Assembly (NCBI RefSeq): GCF_030733745.1
Contig: NZ_JASHIK010000003.1
Location: forward strand, 110,001 to 174,000
DNA from: Stappia sp. MMSF_3263
GTDB taxonomy: Bacteria; Pseudomonadota; Alphaproteobacteria; Rhizobiales; Stappiaceae
Length of the DNA: 64,000 nt
Direction of reading: 5' to 3'
The notes beneath the pieces were generated by a model. The model saw only the letters and a program-made list of their open reading frames with translations. It had not been told where the DNA came from and searched no databases. A program made the position numbers and the translations under genes. Below, piece by piece: positions 47,438 to 56,713 of this stretch. Numbering within the stretch: position 1 is the stretch's first letter; the number at the start of each line of letters is the position of its first letter.

Positions 47438-48316
47438 ATGACGGCCAACACGGATATGTCCCAACGGCTGGACCAGGCCGACGACACGCCGCCGATCGAC
47501 CCGGCGGAAGCGCGCAAGGCGCGCCGCGCGCGGATCGACCGTGTCGCGCGGTGGCTGCTGCCGGTACTCGTGATGCTGGGGACTGTCGGTCTCTGGCAGT
47601 GGTATGTGGATGCCTACAACGTTCCCCACTACATCCTGCCCGGGCCGGACCGGGTGGTCGATGCGCTGGTCAAGGACTGGTCGACACTGTGGCCAGCCCT
47701 TTTGATCACGCTGCAGATCACGCTCGGCGCGCTGATCATCGCCACGGTCGGCGGTGTCGGACTTGCGGTCCTCTTCGCCCAGTCGAAATGGGTGGAGATG
47801 TCGTTCTTCCCCTATGCGGTCATTCTGCAGGTGACGCCGGTGATCGTGATCGCGCCGCTGATCTTCATCTACGTTCCCTCCAAGATCGTGGGCCTGCTGA
47901 TCTGCGCCTGGATCGTGGCGTTCTTCCCGATCCTGTCGAACACGACGCTGGGGCTGAACTCGGCCGACCACAACCTGCGCAACCTGTTCCAGCTCTACGG
48001 CGCCAGCCGCTGGCAGACCCTGCGCTACCTTCGTCTGCCGGCGGCGCTGCCCTACTTTCTCGGCGGCCTGAAGATCGCCGGCGGCCTGTCGCTGATCGGT
48101 GCCATCGTCGCCGAATTCGTCGCCGGAACCGGCGGGCTCGGTTCGGGCCTCGCCTTCAAGATCCTGGAGGCGAGCTACCGGTTGAACATCCCGCGCATGT
48201 TCGCCGCGATCCTGCTGATCTCGGCCACCGGCATCATCATCTTCGCCAGTCTCAGCATCCTTTCGCACCTGATGCTGCGTCACTGGCACGAGAGCGCCAT
48301 CAAGCGGGATACATGA
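47438..48316 (+). CDS. ABC transporter permease (SsuC/TauC-like)
   Basis: 292 residues with a charged N-terminal tail and six hydrophobic helices. The conserved domain has LPGPDRVVDALVKDW, FFPILSNTTLGL and the ATPase-contact loop NLFQLYGASRWQTLRYLRLPAALPYFLGGLKIA-like region of the sulfonate/nitrate/thiamine-precursor permeases. It is four bases before the amidohydrolase gene and 76 bases after the ATPase gene. ATG at 47456 is a possible alternative start. Confidence 0.88.
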   Translation: MTANTDMSQRLDQADDTPPIDPAEARKARRARIDRVARWLLPVLVMLGTVGLWQWYVDAYNVPHYILPGPDRVVDALVKDWSTLWPALLITLQITLGALIIATVGGVGLAVLFAQSKWVEMSFFPYAVILQVTPVIVIAPLIFIYVPSKIVGLLICAWIVAFFPILSNTTLGLNSADHNLRNLFQLYGASRWQTLRYLRLPAALPYFLGGLKIAGGLSLIGAIVAEFVAGTGGLGSGLAFKILEASYRLNIPRMFAAILLISATGIIIFASLSILSHLMLRHWHESAIKRDT

Positions 48317-48320
48317 CGAA

Positions 48321-49640
48321 ATGAGCGATGCAGCCCGGCTCGACCTTCCGGAAAGCGGCTATGTGCTGGCCAATGCGACGGTGCCGAGCGCCGTCACGTC
48401 GGGCACGATCAACCACATGGGCGACGGGCTCGGGCGCGCGGACCTGCTGATCGAGCGCGGCGAAATCGCTTCCGTCGCGCCGTGCGGGTTGCTCGTCGGA
48501 CGCGACGACCTGCCAGCCATCGATCTCGACGGCGGGCTTGTCCTGCCGGCCTTCGTCGACATGCACACCCATCTCGACAAGGGGCATATCTGGCCGCGCA
48601 AGCCCAATCCCGACGGAACCTTTCCCGGCGCCCTGACGGCGGTCTCGGAGGACCGCCCGGCGCGCTGGTCGGCGCAGGACCTGCGCCGACGCATGGATTT
48701 CGCCCTGCGCACCGCCCATGCGCACGGCACGGCGATGGTGCGGACACATCTGGACAGCATCCCCCCGCAAGAGGCGATCAGCTGGCCGGTCTTTCAGGAG
48801 GTGCGCCGCGACTGGGCGGATAGGATCGAGATACAGGCCTCGGCGCTCTATGGCGTGGAAAGCCTGCTGCAGCCGGGATTTCTCGATCATATCGCCGATA
48901 TCGTGCGCGATGCCGGCGGCACGCTGGGTGCCGTCACCTACATGATCGAGGGGCTCGAGAGCAGCCTCGATGCGCTGTTCCAGGCGGCATCCCGCCGCGG
49001 GCTCGATCTCGATTTCCATGTCGACGAGACCGCCGATCCTCAGGCCCGATCGTTGCGTCTGATCGCGGAAGCGGCCTTGCGCAACCGTTTCAAGGGCAGG
49101 ATCGTCTGCGGCCATTGCTGTTCGCTCGCACTGCAGGACGCGGAGGAGGTGGACCGCACGCTCGACCTCGTCGCCAGGGCCGGCATCGGCGTGGTATCGC
49201 TGCCGCTTTGCAACATGTACCTGATGGACCGCCAGGCCGGGCGAACACCGCGATGGCGCGGTGTCACCCTGCTGCACGAAATGCGCGGGCGCGGCATCCC
49301 GGTCGCGGTTGCCTCCGACAACACCCGCGACCCCTTCTACGCCTATGGCGACCTCGACATGGTCGAGGTGTTCACCCAGGCGGTGCGCATCCTGCATCTC
49401 GACCATCCGGTCGGCGACTGGATCCGCACCGTCACCGTGACACCGGCGCAAATGCTCGGCGACCCGATGCGAGGGCGTATCGACGCCGGCCTGCCTGCCG
49501 ACCTTGTCCTGTTTCGCACCCGCAACTGGAACGAGCTGTGCGCCCGGCCATCCGGACCGAGGCGGGTGTTGCGCGCCGGGCAGGAGATTGGGCGAAACCT
49601 GCCGGACTATCGTGAACTCGACGACCTGATGGAGCCTTGA
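48321..49640 (+). CDS. Cytosine deaminase-like metal-dependent amidohydrolase
   Basis: 439 residues. Metal ligands and catalytic residues follow the CodA order: H82-T-H84-L-D, then HVDET, GHCCS and ASDNTRDPF, matching HxHLD, the catalytic Glu loop, the histidine strand and the final aspartate. The enzyme is expected to deaminate or hydrolyse a pyrimidine-like or triazine-like ring. It is the first enzyme gene of the importer operon (four bases after the permease, three bases before the next ATG), so its substrate is probably the imported compound or an early product. Confidence 0.85.
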   Translation: MSDAARLDLPESGYVLANATVPSAVTSGTINHMGDGLGRADLLIERGEIASVAPCGLLVGRDDLPAIDLDGGLVLPAFVDMHTHLDKGHIWPRKPNPDGTFPGALTAVSEDRPARWSAQDLRRRMDFALRTAHAHGTAMVRTHLDSIPPQEAISWPVFQEVRRDWADRIEIQASALYGVESLLQPGFLDHIADIVRDAGGTLGAVTYMIEGLESSLDALFQAASRRGLDLDFHVDETADPQARSLRLIAEAALRNRFKGRIVCGHCCSLALQDAEEVDRTLDLVARAGIGVVSLPLCNMYLMDRQAGRTPRWRGVTLLHEMRGRGIPVAVASDNTRDPFYAYGDLDMVEVFTQAVRILHLDHPVGDWIRTVTVTPAQMLGDPMRGRIDAGLPADLVLFRTRNWNELCARPSGPRRVLRAGQEIGRNLPDYRELDDLMEP

Positions 49641-49642
49641 TC

Positions 49643-51043
49643 ATGTACGATATCGCCGCGCTTAAAGCCGCCCTGGAGGGATTGGCGATCGAGGACAATC
49701 CGCAGATCGTCCGGCAGAAGAGCCGCGACTTCTTCTGGTACTCGCCGGTGCTGAAGCGCCAGCTCGAGGACGTCACCGCGGATATCGTGGTCAACGCGAA
49801 AAGCGAGGCGGATGTCATTCGCGTGCTCGCCGCCTGCCATGATCTGGACATTCCGGTGACGACGCGCGGGGCGGGGACGGGCAATTACGGCCAGGCGATG
49901 CCCCTGTCCGGCGGCGTGGTACTCAACCTGGCCGAGATGAACGGAGTGATCGAGATCGGCGCGGGCTTCGTGCGGGCGCAGGCCGGTGCGATCATGTCCG
50001 CGATCGATGATGCGGTGCGCCCCTCGGGCCAGGAGTTGAGGATGCATCCCTCGACCTATCGCACGGCGACGATCGGCGGCTTCGTCGCCGGAGGGTCCGG
50101 CGGCGTCGGCTCGATCAACTGGGGCGGCCTGCGCGACTTCGGCAACATCATCGAGCTGAAGGTGGTGACGATGGAGGCCGAACCGCGCGTGCTGACGCTC
50201 GCCGGGGCCGAATTGCACAAGGTCAGCCATGCCTATGGCACCAACGGCATCATCACCGAGGTGACGGTTCCGCTGACGGCGGCCTATGACTGGGTCGACG
50301 TGCTGGTGTCGTTTTCCGATTTCGCCGGAGCCGCACAATACGCCGATGCGCTGGCCAACCAGGACGGCATCCTGACCAAGGAGATCGCGCCGATCGGCGC
50401 GCCCCTGCCGCACGACTATTTCCTGAGGCATCGCAAGTTCGTGCGCGCCGACCAGTCGGTCTGCGCGGTGATGGTGGCGCCTTTCGCGATGGATGCCTTC
50501 GCCGCCTTCACCGGCCGGCACGACGAGGCCGCCATCGTCTACCGCTCGGACACCGCCACCGCGGAGGAGAGCAAGGGGCTGCCGCCGGTCTATGAACTGA
50601 CCTGGAACCACACGACCTTGCGCGGCCTCAGGGTCGATCCGAGCATCACCTATCTCCAGGTCCTTTATCCGTTCCCCGACCATGTCCAGAAGGCATCCCG
50701 GCTGGCCGAACTGTTCGGCGACGAGGTGCCGGGACATCTGGAATTCGTGCGTTTCGACGGCAAGATCACCTGCTTCGGCCTGCCCATCGTGCGCTACACG
50801 AGCGAGGAGCGGCTGAACGAGATCATCCGCATCCACGAGGACATGGGCTGTCCGATCTTCAATCCGCACCGTTACACGCTGGAGGAAGGCGGCATGAAGC
50901 AGACAGACGCGGTGCAGCTTGCCTTCAAGCGCGAGGCGGATCCCAAGGGCCTTCTCAATCCCGGCAAGATGATCGCCTGGGAGAACCCGGATTTCGATTT
51001 CGCCTCGGAACAGACCTATCTCTTCCCAGGCCTGGGGCGTTAG
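49643..51043 (+). CDS. FAD-linked oxidase (GlcD/VAO-type)
   Basis: 466 residues. The FAD-binding PCMH domain (about 40-220) has TRGAGTGNYGQAMPLSGGVVLNL, ATIGGFVAGGSGGVGS and YGTNGIITEVTVPL, typical of GlcD and related flavoproteins. The C-terminal oxidase cap ends with DPKGLLNPGKMI. It has no separate [Fe-S] domain. It would oxidise a hydroxyacid or ring carbon, passing electrons to a quinone or another carrier; the two NAD(P)H:quinone-reductase-like genes next door are possible partners. In-frame ATG at 49643 is preferred to a TTG two codons earlier. Confidence 0.84.
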   Translation: MYDIAALKAALEGLAIEDNPQIVRQKSRDFFWYSPVLKRQLEDVTADIVVNAKSEADVIRVLAACHDLDIPVTTRGAGTGNYGQAMPLSGGVVLNLAEMNGVIEIGAGFVRAQAGAIMSAIDDAVRPSGQELRMHPSTYRTATIGGFVAGGSGGVGSINWGGLRDFGNIIELKVVTMEAEPRVLTLAGAELHKVSHAYGTNGIITEVTVPLTAAYDWVDVLVSFSDFAGAAQYADALANQDGILTKEIAPIGAPLPHDYFLRHRKFVRADQSVCAVMVAPFAMDAFAAFTGRHDEAAIVYRSDTATAEESKGLPPVYELTWNHTTLRGLRVDPSITYLQVLYPFPDHVQKASRLAELFGDEVPGHLEFVRFDGKITCFGLPIVRYTSEERLNEIIRIHEDMGCPIFNPHRYTLEEGGMKQTDAVQLAFKREADPKGLLNPGKMIAWENPDFDFASEQTYLFPGLGR

Positions 51044-51051
51044 GTCTTGCC

Positions 51052-51633
51052 ATGCGGGTGCTCCTGATCCATGCGCATCCGGTGGAGGAGAGCTTTTCGG
51101 CCGCCTTGAAGGCGGAGGCCCTGCGGGCACTGGTTGCAGCCGGCCACAGCGTCGAGGAGTGCGATCTCTATCGCCGGGGCTTCAACCCGGTGCTGACCTG
51201 CGAGGAGCGCATCGCCTATCACGACCTTGAAACGAATCGCGGGCCGGTCGAGGACTATGTCGCACAATTGCTCAGGGCCGAGGCGATCGTGCTTGTCTAT
51301 CCGGTCTGGAACTTCGGCTTCCCGGCGATCCTGAAGGGCTATTTCGACCGGGTCTTCCTGCCGGGCGTCTCGTTCCGGATGAAGGACGGCAAGGTGGTTC
51401 CCAATCTGCGGCACGTTCGCCGTCTGGTGGCCATCACGACTTATGGCGGCAGCCGGTTTCGCGCCTTTCTGGTCGGCGATCCGCCGCGCAAGCTGATATG
51501 CCGCGTCTTGCGCGCGTTGATCGCGCGCACGGGGCGGCTGTCCTATCTGGCGCTCTATGACATGAACCGCAAGGATGCGGCTGGCCGGGCGGCATTCCTC
51601 GCCCGGGTGGGAGACGAACTGAAGAGACTTTGA
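51052..51633 (+). CDS. Flavodoxin-fold NAD(P)H:quinone reductase-like protein (copy 1)
   Basis: 193 residues. N-terminal LLIHAHPVEESFSAAL is the FMN/FAD loop of the KefF/NQO1/MdaB group; PVWNFGFPAILKGYFDRVF is the family hallmark. It probably reduces quinones or small electrophiles using NAD(P)H. It is eight bases after the FAD oxidase gene and overlaps copy 2 by one base (TGATG). The two neighbours are clearly homologous and form a tandem pair. Confidence 0.85.
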   Translation: MRVLLIHAHPVEESFSAALKAEALRALVAAGHSVEECDLYRRGFNPVLTCEERIAYHDLETNRGPVEDYVAQLLRAEAIVLVYPVWNFGFPAILKGYFDRVFLPGVSFRMKDGKVVPNLRHVRRLVAITTYGGSRFRAFLVGDPPRKLICRVLRALIARTGRLSYLALYDMNRKDAAGRAAFLARVGDELKRL

Positions 51634-52220
51634 TGCGCATACTGCTCGTCTATTGCCATCCGTCGGCGGAGAGTTTCGCCGCCGCCCTGCGCGACACCGC
51701 CATCGAGACGCTGACCGCCGGCGGGCACGAACTGCGGGTGACCGACCTTCACGCGCAGGGCTTCGATCCCGTGATGGGTGAGGCGGAATGGCGCTGCTAT
51801 GCCGACCCGGACTGCAACCGCAATCCGGTTGCCCCGCATGTCGACGACATCCTGTGGGCGGAGGCGCTGCTCTTCGTCTATCCGACCTGGTGGTTCGGGC
51901 TTCCGGCCATGCTGAAGGGCTATCTCGACCGGGTCTGGATCCCGCATGTGACCTTCGACATTCCGACCCAGACATCGGGGATGCGGCCGCGCATGCAGCA
52001 TATCGGCAGGATCGCGGTGATCACCACCTGCGGCGCGTCCTGGTTCGTGTCGAAGATGATGGGAGAGCCGGGCCGCCGCACGATCCTGCGCGGCATCCGG
52101 GCGCTGTGCCTGCCGCGATGCCGGGCTCGCTATCTTGCGCATTACAACATGGACAGTTCCACGCCGCAGAGCCGGGCGCGCTACCTTGGCAAAGTGAAAC
52201 GGTTTCTCGCCGGTTGGTAA
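51633..52220 (+). CDS. Flavodoxin-fold NAD(P)H:quinone reductase-like protein (copy 2)
   Basis: 195 residues. LLVYCHPSAESFAAAL at the N-terminus and PTWWFGLPAMLKGYLDRVWIP mirror copy 1, and both end in a basic C-terminal helix. Identity with copy 1 is partial, so they may form a heterodimer or differ in substrate. Translation starts at the ATG within the TGATG overlap. It is the last gene of the importer operon; a 196-base gap with a perfect 26-base palindrome leads to the MarR gene. Confidence 0.85.
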   Translation: MRILLVYCHPSAESFAAALRDTAIETLTAGGHELRVTDLHAQGFDPVMGEAEWRCYADPDCNRNPVAPHVDDILWAEALLFVYPTWWFGLPAMLKGYLDRVWIPHVTFDIPTQTSGMRPRMQHIGRIAVITTCGASWFVSKMMGEPGRRTILRGIRALCLPRCRARYLAHYNMDSSTPQSRARYLGKVKRFLAGW

Positions 52221-52302
52221 GCCGTCTTGCAAGCCGCGCCGCTCGGTGCCCACTCTGCCGGTTTTTCCCAGAGGAGCGAATCCGCTTTGATATTCAGCCG
52301 AT

Positions 52303-52328
52303 CCCGGCACATTATTGAATGTGCCGGG
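52303..52328. promoter_or_regulatory. Perfect 26-base palindrome before the MarR gene
   Basis: Eleven-base arms CCCGGCACATT and AATGTGCCGGG enclose ATTG. It lies about 90 bases before the MarR start. It could be an operator for that regulator or a terminator-like hairpin after the quinone-reductase gene; no T-run follows, so an operator is slightly favoured. Confidence 0.5.
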
Positions 52329-52416
52329 TAGGTATGCCGCGAACCGGCTTATGGAATTTTCATCAGGTTCGTTCGGTGTCATCAAGCTTTCATTTGCCGG
52401 CGTTAGAAGGCGGGAC

Positions 52417-52887
52417 ATGGCGTTCAATCACAAAAAGAGCGTGACGTTTCGCCTGGCGCAGACCGCCAAGGCCCATCGTTCGCGCGCAGGCACCCACCTT
52501 TCCCGGATCGGTCTCCATCCGGGTCAGGAATCCGTTCTCAAGGTTCTGGCCGAGGAAGACGGCCAGACGATGAGCAAGCTGGCCGCGACGCTGTCGGTGC
52601 AACCGCCGACGGTGACCAAGATGGTGACGCGCCTGTCGGCGCAGGGATTCCTGCGGCGCGCGACATCGGAAACCGATGGCCGCCTCGCCAGGGTGTTTCT
52701 CACCGACGAAGGCCGTGCCCTCGTGGAAACGGTCGACAAGACGTGGAAGCGGCTGGAGCGGGAAGCGCTTGCCGGGCTCGACGACAAGGACCGCAAGAAG
52801 CTGCGCAAGCTGCTGCGCCAGGTCGAGAAGAACCTCGGTTCGCGCACGGTCGACGATCTCGACCTGGAGCCTGACGAGGCCGACTGA
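52417..52887 (+). CDS. MarR-family transcriptional regulator
   Basis: 156 residues. Winged helix-turn-helix: GLHPGQESVLKVLAEEDGQTMSKLAATLSVQPPTVTK-like recognition region around 28-63, with the DGR wing (SETDGRLARVFLT). C-terminal helix is strongly basic and acidic. MarR proteins typically release DNA on binding aromatic or phenolic compounds or on oxidation. It follows the quinone reductases and may repress them or the whole heterocycle operon. ATG at 52417 is chosen since the frame upstream is not family-like. Confidence 0.87.
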   Translation: MAFNHKKSVTFRLAQTAKAHRSRAGTHLSRIGLHPGQESVLKVLAEEDGQTMSKLAATLSVQPPTVTKMVTRLSAQGFLRRATSETDGRLARVFLTDEGRALVETVDKTWKRLEREALAGLDDKDRKKLRKLLRQVEKNLGSRTVDDLDLEPDEAD

Positions 52888-52955
52888 GAGGCCGACTGGC
52901 GGCAACCGGCCCTTGCACCTGCGGGCAGGAGCGGTTGCGGCGTGTCGCCAGGGTG

Positions 52956-54299
52956 TCAGCCGGCCATGCCCGCCAGGTGCAGGCCGAGGCCCGCAAGGCC
53001 GCAGACGACAACGATTTCCGCAACTCCCCGCCTCAGCCTGAAGAGAAGAAACGCGGCCAGTGCGGCCAGCCCAAGGACCAGCGGGTCGAAGCTCGCGACA
53101 TCCGGCAGGGGCATGGAAAGCGCTCCCCATTCGAACTCTGCCACATCCGAAAACAGCACGTTCAGCGCGAACCAGACGGACAGGTTGAGGATCGTGCCGA
53201 CGACCGCGGCGGTGACCGCCGTGAGCGCGCGCGACAGCCAGGCCACCGTCCGGATGCGCTCGACGAAAGGCGCACCGAGCAGGATGAAGAGGAAGCTCGG
53301 CGCGAAAGTGACCCAGGTCGTCATCATCGCCGCAAGCAGCCCGCCAAAGGCGGGGGAGAGCGGCGCCGGATCCCGGTAACCGCCGAGGAAGCCGACGAAC
53401 TGGGTTACCAGGATGAGCGGACCGGGGGTCGTCTCGGCAAGACCGAGACCGTCGAGCATTTCCCCGGGCGTCAGCCATCCCCGCGCCTCGACGGCGACCT
53501 GCGCCATGTAGCTGAGCAGCGCGTAGGCCCCTCCGAAACTGACCAGCGCCATCGTCGAGAAGAATCCGGCGATCTCGACGAGGACATGCTGCGGGGAAAG
53601 CAACAGGACGGCAGTGCCGACCGGCAGCCCCCACAGGCACAGGCCGACCGCAAGCCCCGCCAGAAGCGAGGGGCGGGCAGGCGCCCGCGCGGTGTGCGGC
53701 ATGTGTGGTGTACTTGCCGTTGGCGGTGCGGGCGCGGGCGGTGCGGGCGCGGGGGCAAGCGCGACACCGGCAAGCGCCGCGGCGATCACGACGAGGGGAA
53801 AGGGAAGCTTGAACAGGAACAGCGCCAGGAACGAGAGGCCGGCGACGGTCCAGGCCAGCGGCGTTGCCAGGGCACGGGTGCCCAGGCGCGCAAGCGCCTG
53901 TACGACGATCGCGAGCACGGCGGCCTTGATGCCGTAGAACAGGCTTTCCACGACGGGGCTGGAGCCGAAGCCGACATAGAGAAACGACAGCGCCAGCATG
54001 GCGAGGGCGCCGGGCAGGATGAAGAGCAGCCCGGCGACAAGGCCGCCGCGAACACCTCCCACCATCCACCCGCAATAGGTGGCGAGCTGTTGCGCCTCCG
54101 GGCCCGGCAACAGCATGCAGTAGTTGAGCGCGTTGAGAAAACGGTCCTCGCCGACCTTCTTTCCCTCGGCGACGAACTCCTTGTGTATCAGCGCGATCTG
54201 GGCCGCGGGCCCGCCGAAGGAGGCAAGACCGATTGCCAGCGAGCGCCGCGCCAGCCAGGCTCGTTCGTCGCGGATGTCGTCGCTCGGTCGTCTGACCAT
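52956..54299 (-). CDS. chrA: Chromate transporter, two-domain
   Basis: 447 residues with about ten to twelve helices arranged as two homologous CHR domains. Each begins with the family motif: SFGGPAAQIALIH in the first and SFGGAYALLSYMAQ in the second. The domains are joined by a Pro/Ala-rich linker near residue 200. It exports chromate through the inner membrane, driven by the membrane potential. No chrB or sulfate gene is adjacent. It converges with the MarR gene and is divergent from the EamA gene across a 197-base region. Confidence 0.9.
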   Translation of the reverse strand: MVRRPSDDIRDERAWLARRSLAIGLASFGGPAAQIALIHKEFVAEGKKVGEDRFLNALNYCMLLPGPEAQQLATYCGWMVGGVRGGLVAGLLFILPGALAMLALSFLYVGFGSSPVVESLFYGIKAAVLAIVVQALARLGTRALATPLAWTVAGLSFLALFLFKLPFPLVVIAAALAGVALAPAPAPPAPAPPTASTPHMPHTARAPARPSLLAGLAVGLCLWGLPVGTAVLLLSPQHVLVEIAGFFSTMALVSFGGAYALLSYMAQVAVEARGWLTPGEMLDGLGLAETTPGPLILVTQFVGFLGGYRDPAPLSPAFGGLLAAMMTTWVTFAPSFLFILLGAPFVERIRTVAWLSRALTAVTAAVVGTILNLSVWFALNVLFSDVAEFEWGALSMPLPDVASFDPLVLGLAALAAFLLFRLRRGVAEIVVVCGLAGLGLHLAGMAG

Positions 54300-54496
54300 C
54301 GGCACGTTCTTCCTTGCGCGGGCGGTATGCCCGGGTTGAGCGTAGCGCATAGCGGGTCTGCGATTCCGCTGCATGACAAATCGCGACTTTCGCCCGACCA
54401 TTCTATATGTAGGACAAATGCTCGGCCGCAGGTCGGGATGCGATCGGGTGTGTCGACCAGACAGCGTCCGCCGGATGACGATTGGGGTAGACACCG

Positions 54497-55441
54497 TTGA
54501 GTTCCACGCAGCAGGCGGGCACGGCCCGCAAAGGCCTTATCCCCGAGCGCTTCGTCGGTATTGCCCTCATTTCCTTCGCGTTCCTGTGTTTTTCCGGACT
54601 TGATACGACGGCCAAGTATCTCGGCCAGTCGTTGCCGGCGGAGCAGATCGTGTGGATGCGCTTCGTCACCCACGTGGTCTATGCGGTGGTGCTGTTCCGT
54701 CTCTGGCGCATGCCCCATGTGCTGAAAAGCCGGCGCTGGGGTCTGCAGATCTTCCGGGCGCTATGCCTGCTCGGCTCCACCGTCTTCAATTTCTTTGCCG
54801 TGCGCCACATGCAGCTGGCGGAAACCGTCTCGATCATGTTCGCCGCCCCCTTCGTGGTGACGGCGCTGGCCGGTCCGTTGCTCAACGAGTGGGCAGGCCT
54901 GCGGCGCTGGATGGCGATCATCGTCGGGTTCATCGGAGTTCTCGTGGTGACGCGGCCCGGACTTGGCGAGATGCACTGGGCGGCGATCCTGTCGGTCTGC
55001 TCGATGCTGAGCTACGCGCTCTACGCACTGACGACGCGCATGCTGGCGCAGACCGAATCGCCGATCGGCATGCTGCTGATTTCCGCAGCCGTCGCGGCGA
55101 CCGCGATCACGCCATTCGGCATCTCCGCCTGGGTTCCGCCCGCGGACACCTGGACCTGGGTCCTGTTGCTGTCGACCGGCGCCTGGGGCGGCATCGGCCA
55201 TTTCGCGCTGATCCGGGCGCATGTCCTGGCGCCGGCACCGGTGCTGGCACCCTTCATGTATACCCAGATCATCTGGATGACGGGGCTCGGCTATCTCGTC
55301 TTCAACGATGTGCCGGGCGTGTTCACCCTCGTCGGAGCCTCGATCGTCGTCGGCTCCGGCCTCTACATCCTCTACCGGGAGCGCAAGATCTCGCGCGGCG
55401 AGGCGGCCGCGGATGCCGCGGGCGGCAGCGTGGGCAGCTAA
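54497..55441 (+). CDS. EamA/DMT-family transporter
   Basis: 314 residues with ten predicted helices in two EamA repeats (about 20-145 and 160-290). Features include IRALCLLGSTVFNFFAVRHM-like first repeat and LAPAPVLAPFMYTQIIW in the second. DMT proteins export metabolites or amino acids; the substrate is not evident. The start is TTG at 54497 with GGGGTAG upstream; no ATG or GTG begins the first helix. ATGTAGGACAA, a TTGT-N3-ACAA-like dyad, lies 80 bases before it. Confidence 0.85.
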   Translation: MSSTQQAGTARKGLIPERFVGIALISFAFLCFSGLDTTAKYLGQSLPAEQIVWMRFVTHVVYAVVLFRLWRMPHVLKSRRWGLQIFRALCLLGSTVFNFFAVRHMQLAETVSIMFAAPFVVTALAGPLLNEWAGLRRWMAIIVGFIGVLVVTRPGLGEMHWAAILSVCSMLSYALYALTTRMLAQTESPIGMLLISAAVAATAITPFGISAWVPPADTWTWVLLLSTGAWGGIGHFALIRAHVLAPAPVLAPFMYTQIIWMTGLGYLVFNDVPGVFTLVGASIVVGSGLYILYRERKISRGEAAADAAGGSVGS

Positions 55442-55528
55442 GGCCCCTCCGGGATGGGAGGACAGGGCCGCGCGGGCTCTTGTGCGACCGCCCCGCATCG
55501 GGGATCTTTCCAAAGACCCAATATCGGG

Positions 55529-56665
55529 ATGCACGTCTTGAGCGAAACACCACCTGCCAGCGGCGACGCGAGGGATCCGAAGGATCGCGACGACGGTGCG
55601 ACGTCCGGGGATACGGGGCGTTCCGCGCACCGCACCGGTCCGCGCCGTATCACGCTTGGCGACATGGCGGCGGAACTCAACGTGTCGACGGCGACCGTCT
55701 CGCTGGCGCTGCGCAATTCGCCGCTGGTGGCGAGCGAGACGCGCGAGCGGATCAAGGCGCATGCGCGCGGCGTCGGCTACATCTACAACCGGTCCGCTGC
55801 CGCTCTCAGGACGGCCCGCTCCAACATGGTGGGCGTTGCGGTCCACGATATTCTCAACCCGTATTTCGCCGAGGTATTTCGCGCGCTGGAGGACGAACTC
55901 GGCCGGGAGGAGCAGGTTGTCCTGATCTGCAATCACCGGGACGACGTGACGCGGCAACGCGGCTTCATCGACAGCCTGCTGCAGCATCGCATCGACGGCC
56001 TCGTCCTGTGCGCCTCGGTCGATACCCGGCCCGAGGAGATCAACGAGCTGGTCGCGACCGGCATCCCGGTAACGCTGATCTGCCGCGACGTGGAAGAGGC
56101 GCGAGCTCCGGTGGTGCGTGGGGACGACATAGCCGGTGGGAGGATGCTGACCGGGCATTTCATCGAGCGTGGCCACGAGCGGATCGCGATGATCGGCGGT
56201 CGTCGTCGCAGCTCGGCCGGGCGCGATCGCAATCTCGGCTGGCGTCAGGCGCTGGTCGAGGCCGGGATAGATCCCGAGGCGCAGACCGACATTCCCGAAT
56301 TGATGACCCAGGTCGACGGCCGTGACGCGGTGCCGGGCCTGCTGGCCTCCGGAGCGGCGCCGACCGCCATCTTCGGCTTCAACGACCTGATCGCCCAGGG
56401 ATTGGTGTCCGGGCTGCGACGGGCCGGCGTCGAGCCGGGTGCGGGCATGGCGATCGGCGGTTATGATGACACGGATGGCGCGGTTGGCGGGTCGCCGGCG
56501 CTGACCTCGGTGTGGAACAGTCCGGATCAGATCGGGCGCGAGGCGGCCGGGCTGATCCTGCGACAGATCGGCGGCGAGGCGGTTGGCGACGAGCGCCGCC
56601 TGATCACGCCGCGCCTCAACATTCGCGAGAGTTCTCCGCCACCGGGCGGTCAATCCAGGGGCTGA
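55529..56665 (+). CDS. LacI-family transcriptional regulator
   Basis: 378 residues with an unusually long acidic N-terminal tail (about 40 residues). The HTH reads ITLGDMAAELNVSTATVSLALRNS, followed by the hinge helix and a periplasmic-binding-protein-like sensor domain with DILNPYFAEVFRALEDEL and late GYDDT. It probably senses a sugar or sugar acid. The 2-hydroxyacid dehydrogenase gene starts 49 bases downstream, so a role in hydroxyacid or sugar-acid metabolism is likely. The start is uncertain: ATG 55529 is weakly preceded; TTG 55538 is possible. Confidence 0.86.
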   Translation: MHVLSETPPASGDARDPKDRDDGATSGDTGRSAHRTGPRRITLGDMAAELNVSTATVSLALRNSPLVASETRERIKAHARGVGYIYNRSAAALRTARSNMVGVAVHDILNPYFAEVFRALEDELGREEQVVLICNHRDDVTRQRGFIDSLLQHRIDGLVLCASVDTRPEEINELVATGIPVTLICRDVEEARAPVVRGDDIAGGRMLTGHFIERGHERIAMIGGRRRSSAGRDRNLGWRQALVEAGIDPEAQTDIPELMTQVDGRDAVPGLLASGAAPTAIFGFNDLIAQGLVSGLRRAGVEPGAGMAIGGYDDTDGAVGGSPALTSVWNSPDQIGREAAGLILRQIGGEAVGDERRLITPRLNIRESSPPPGGQSRG

Positions 56666-56713
56666 AAGGCCTGCTTTCCTTCCGTCAACACAATCACATT
56701 CAGGGAGACATTC

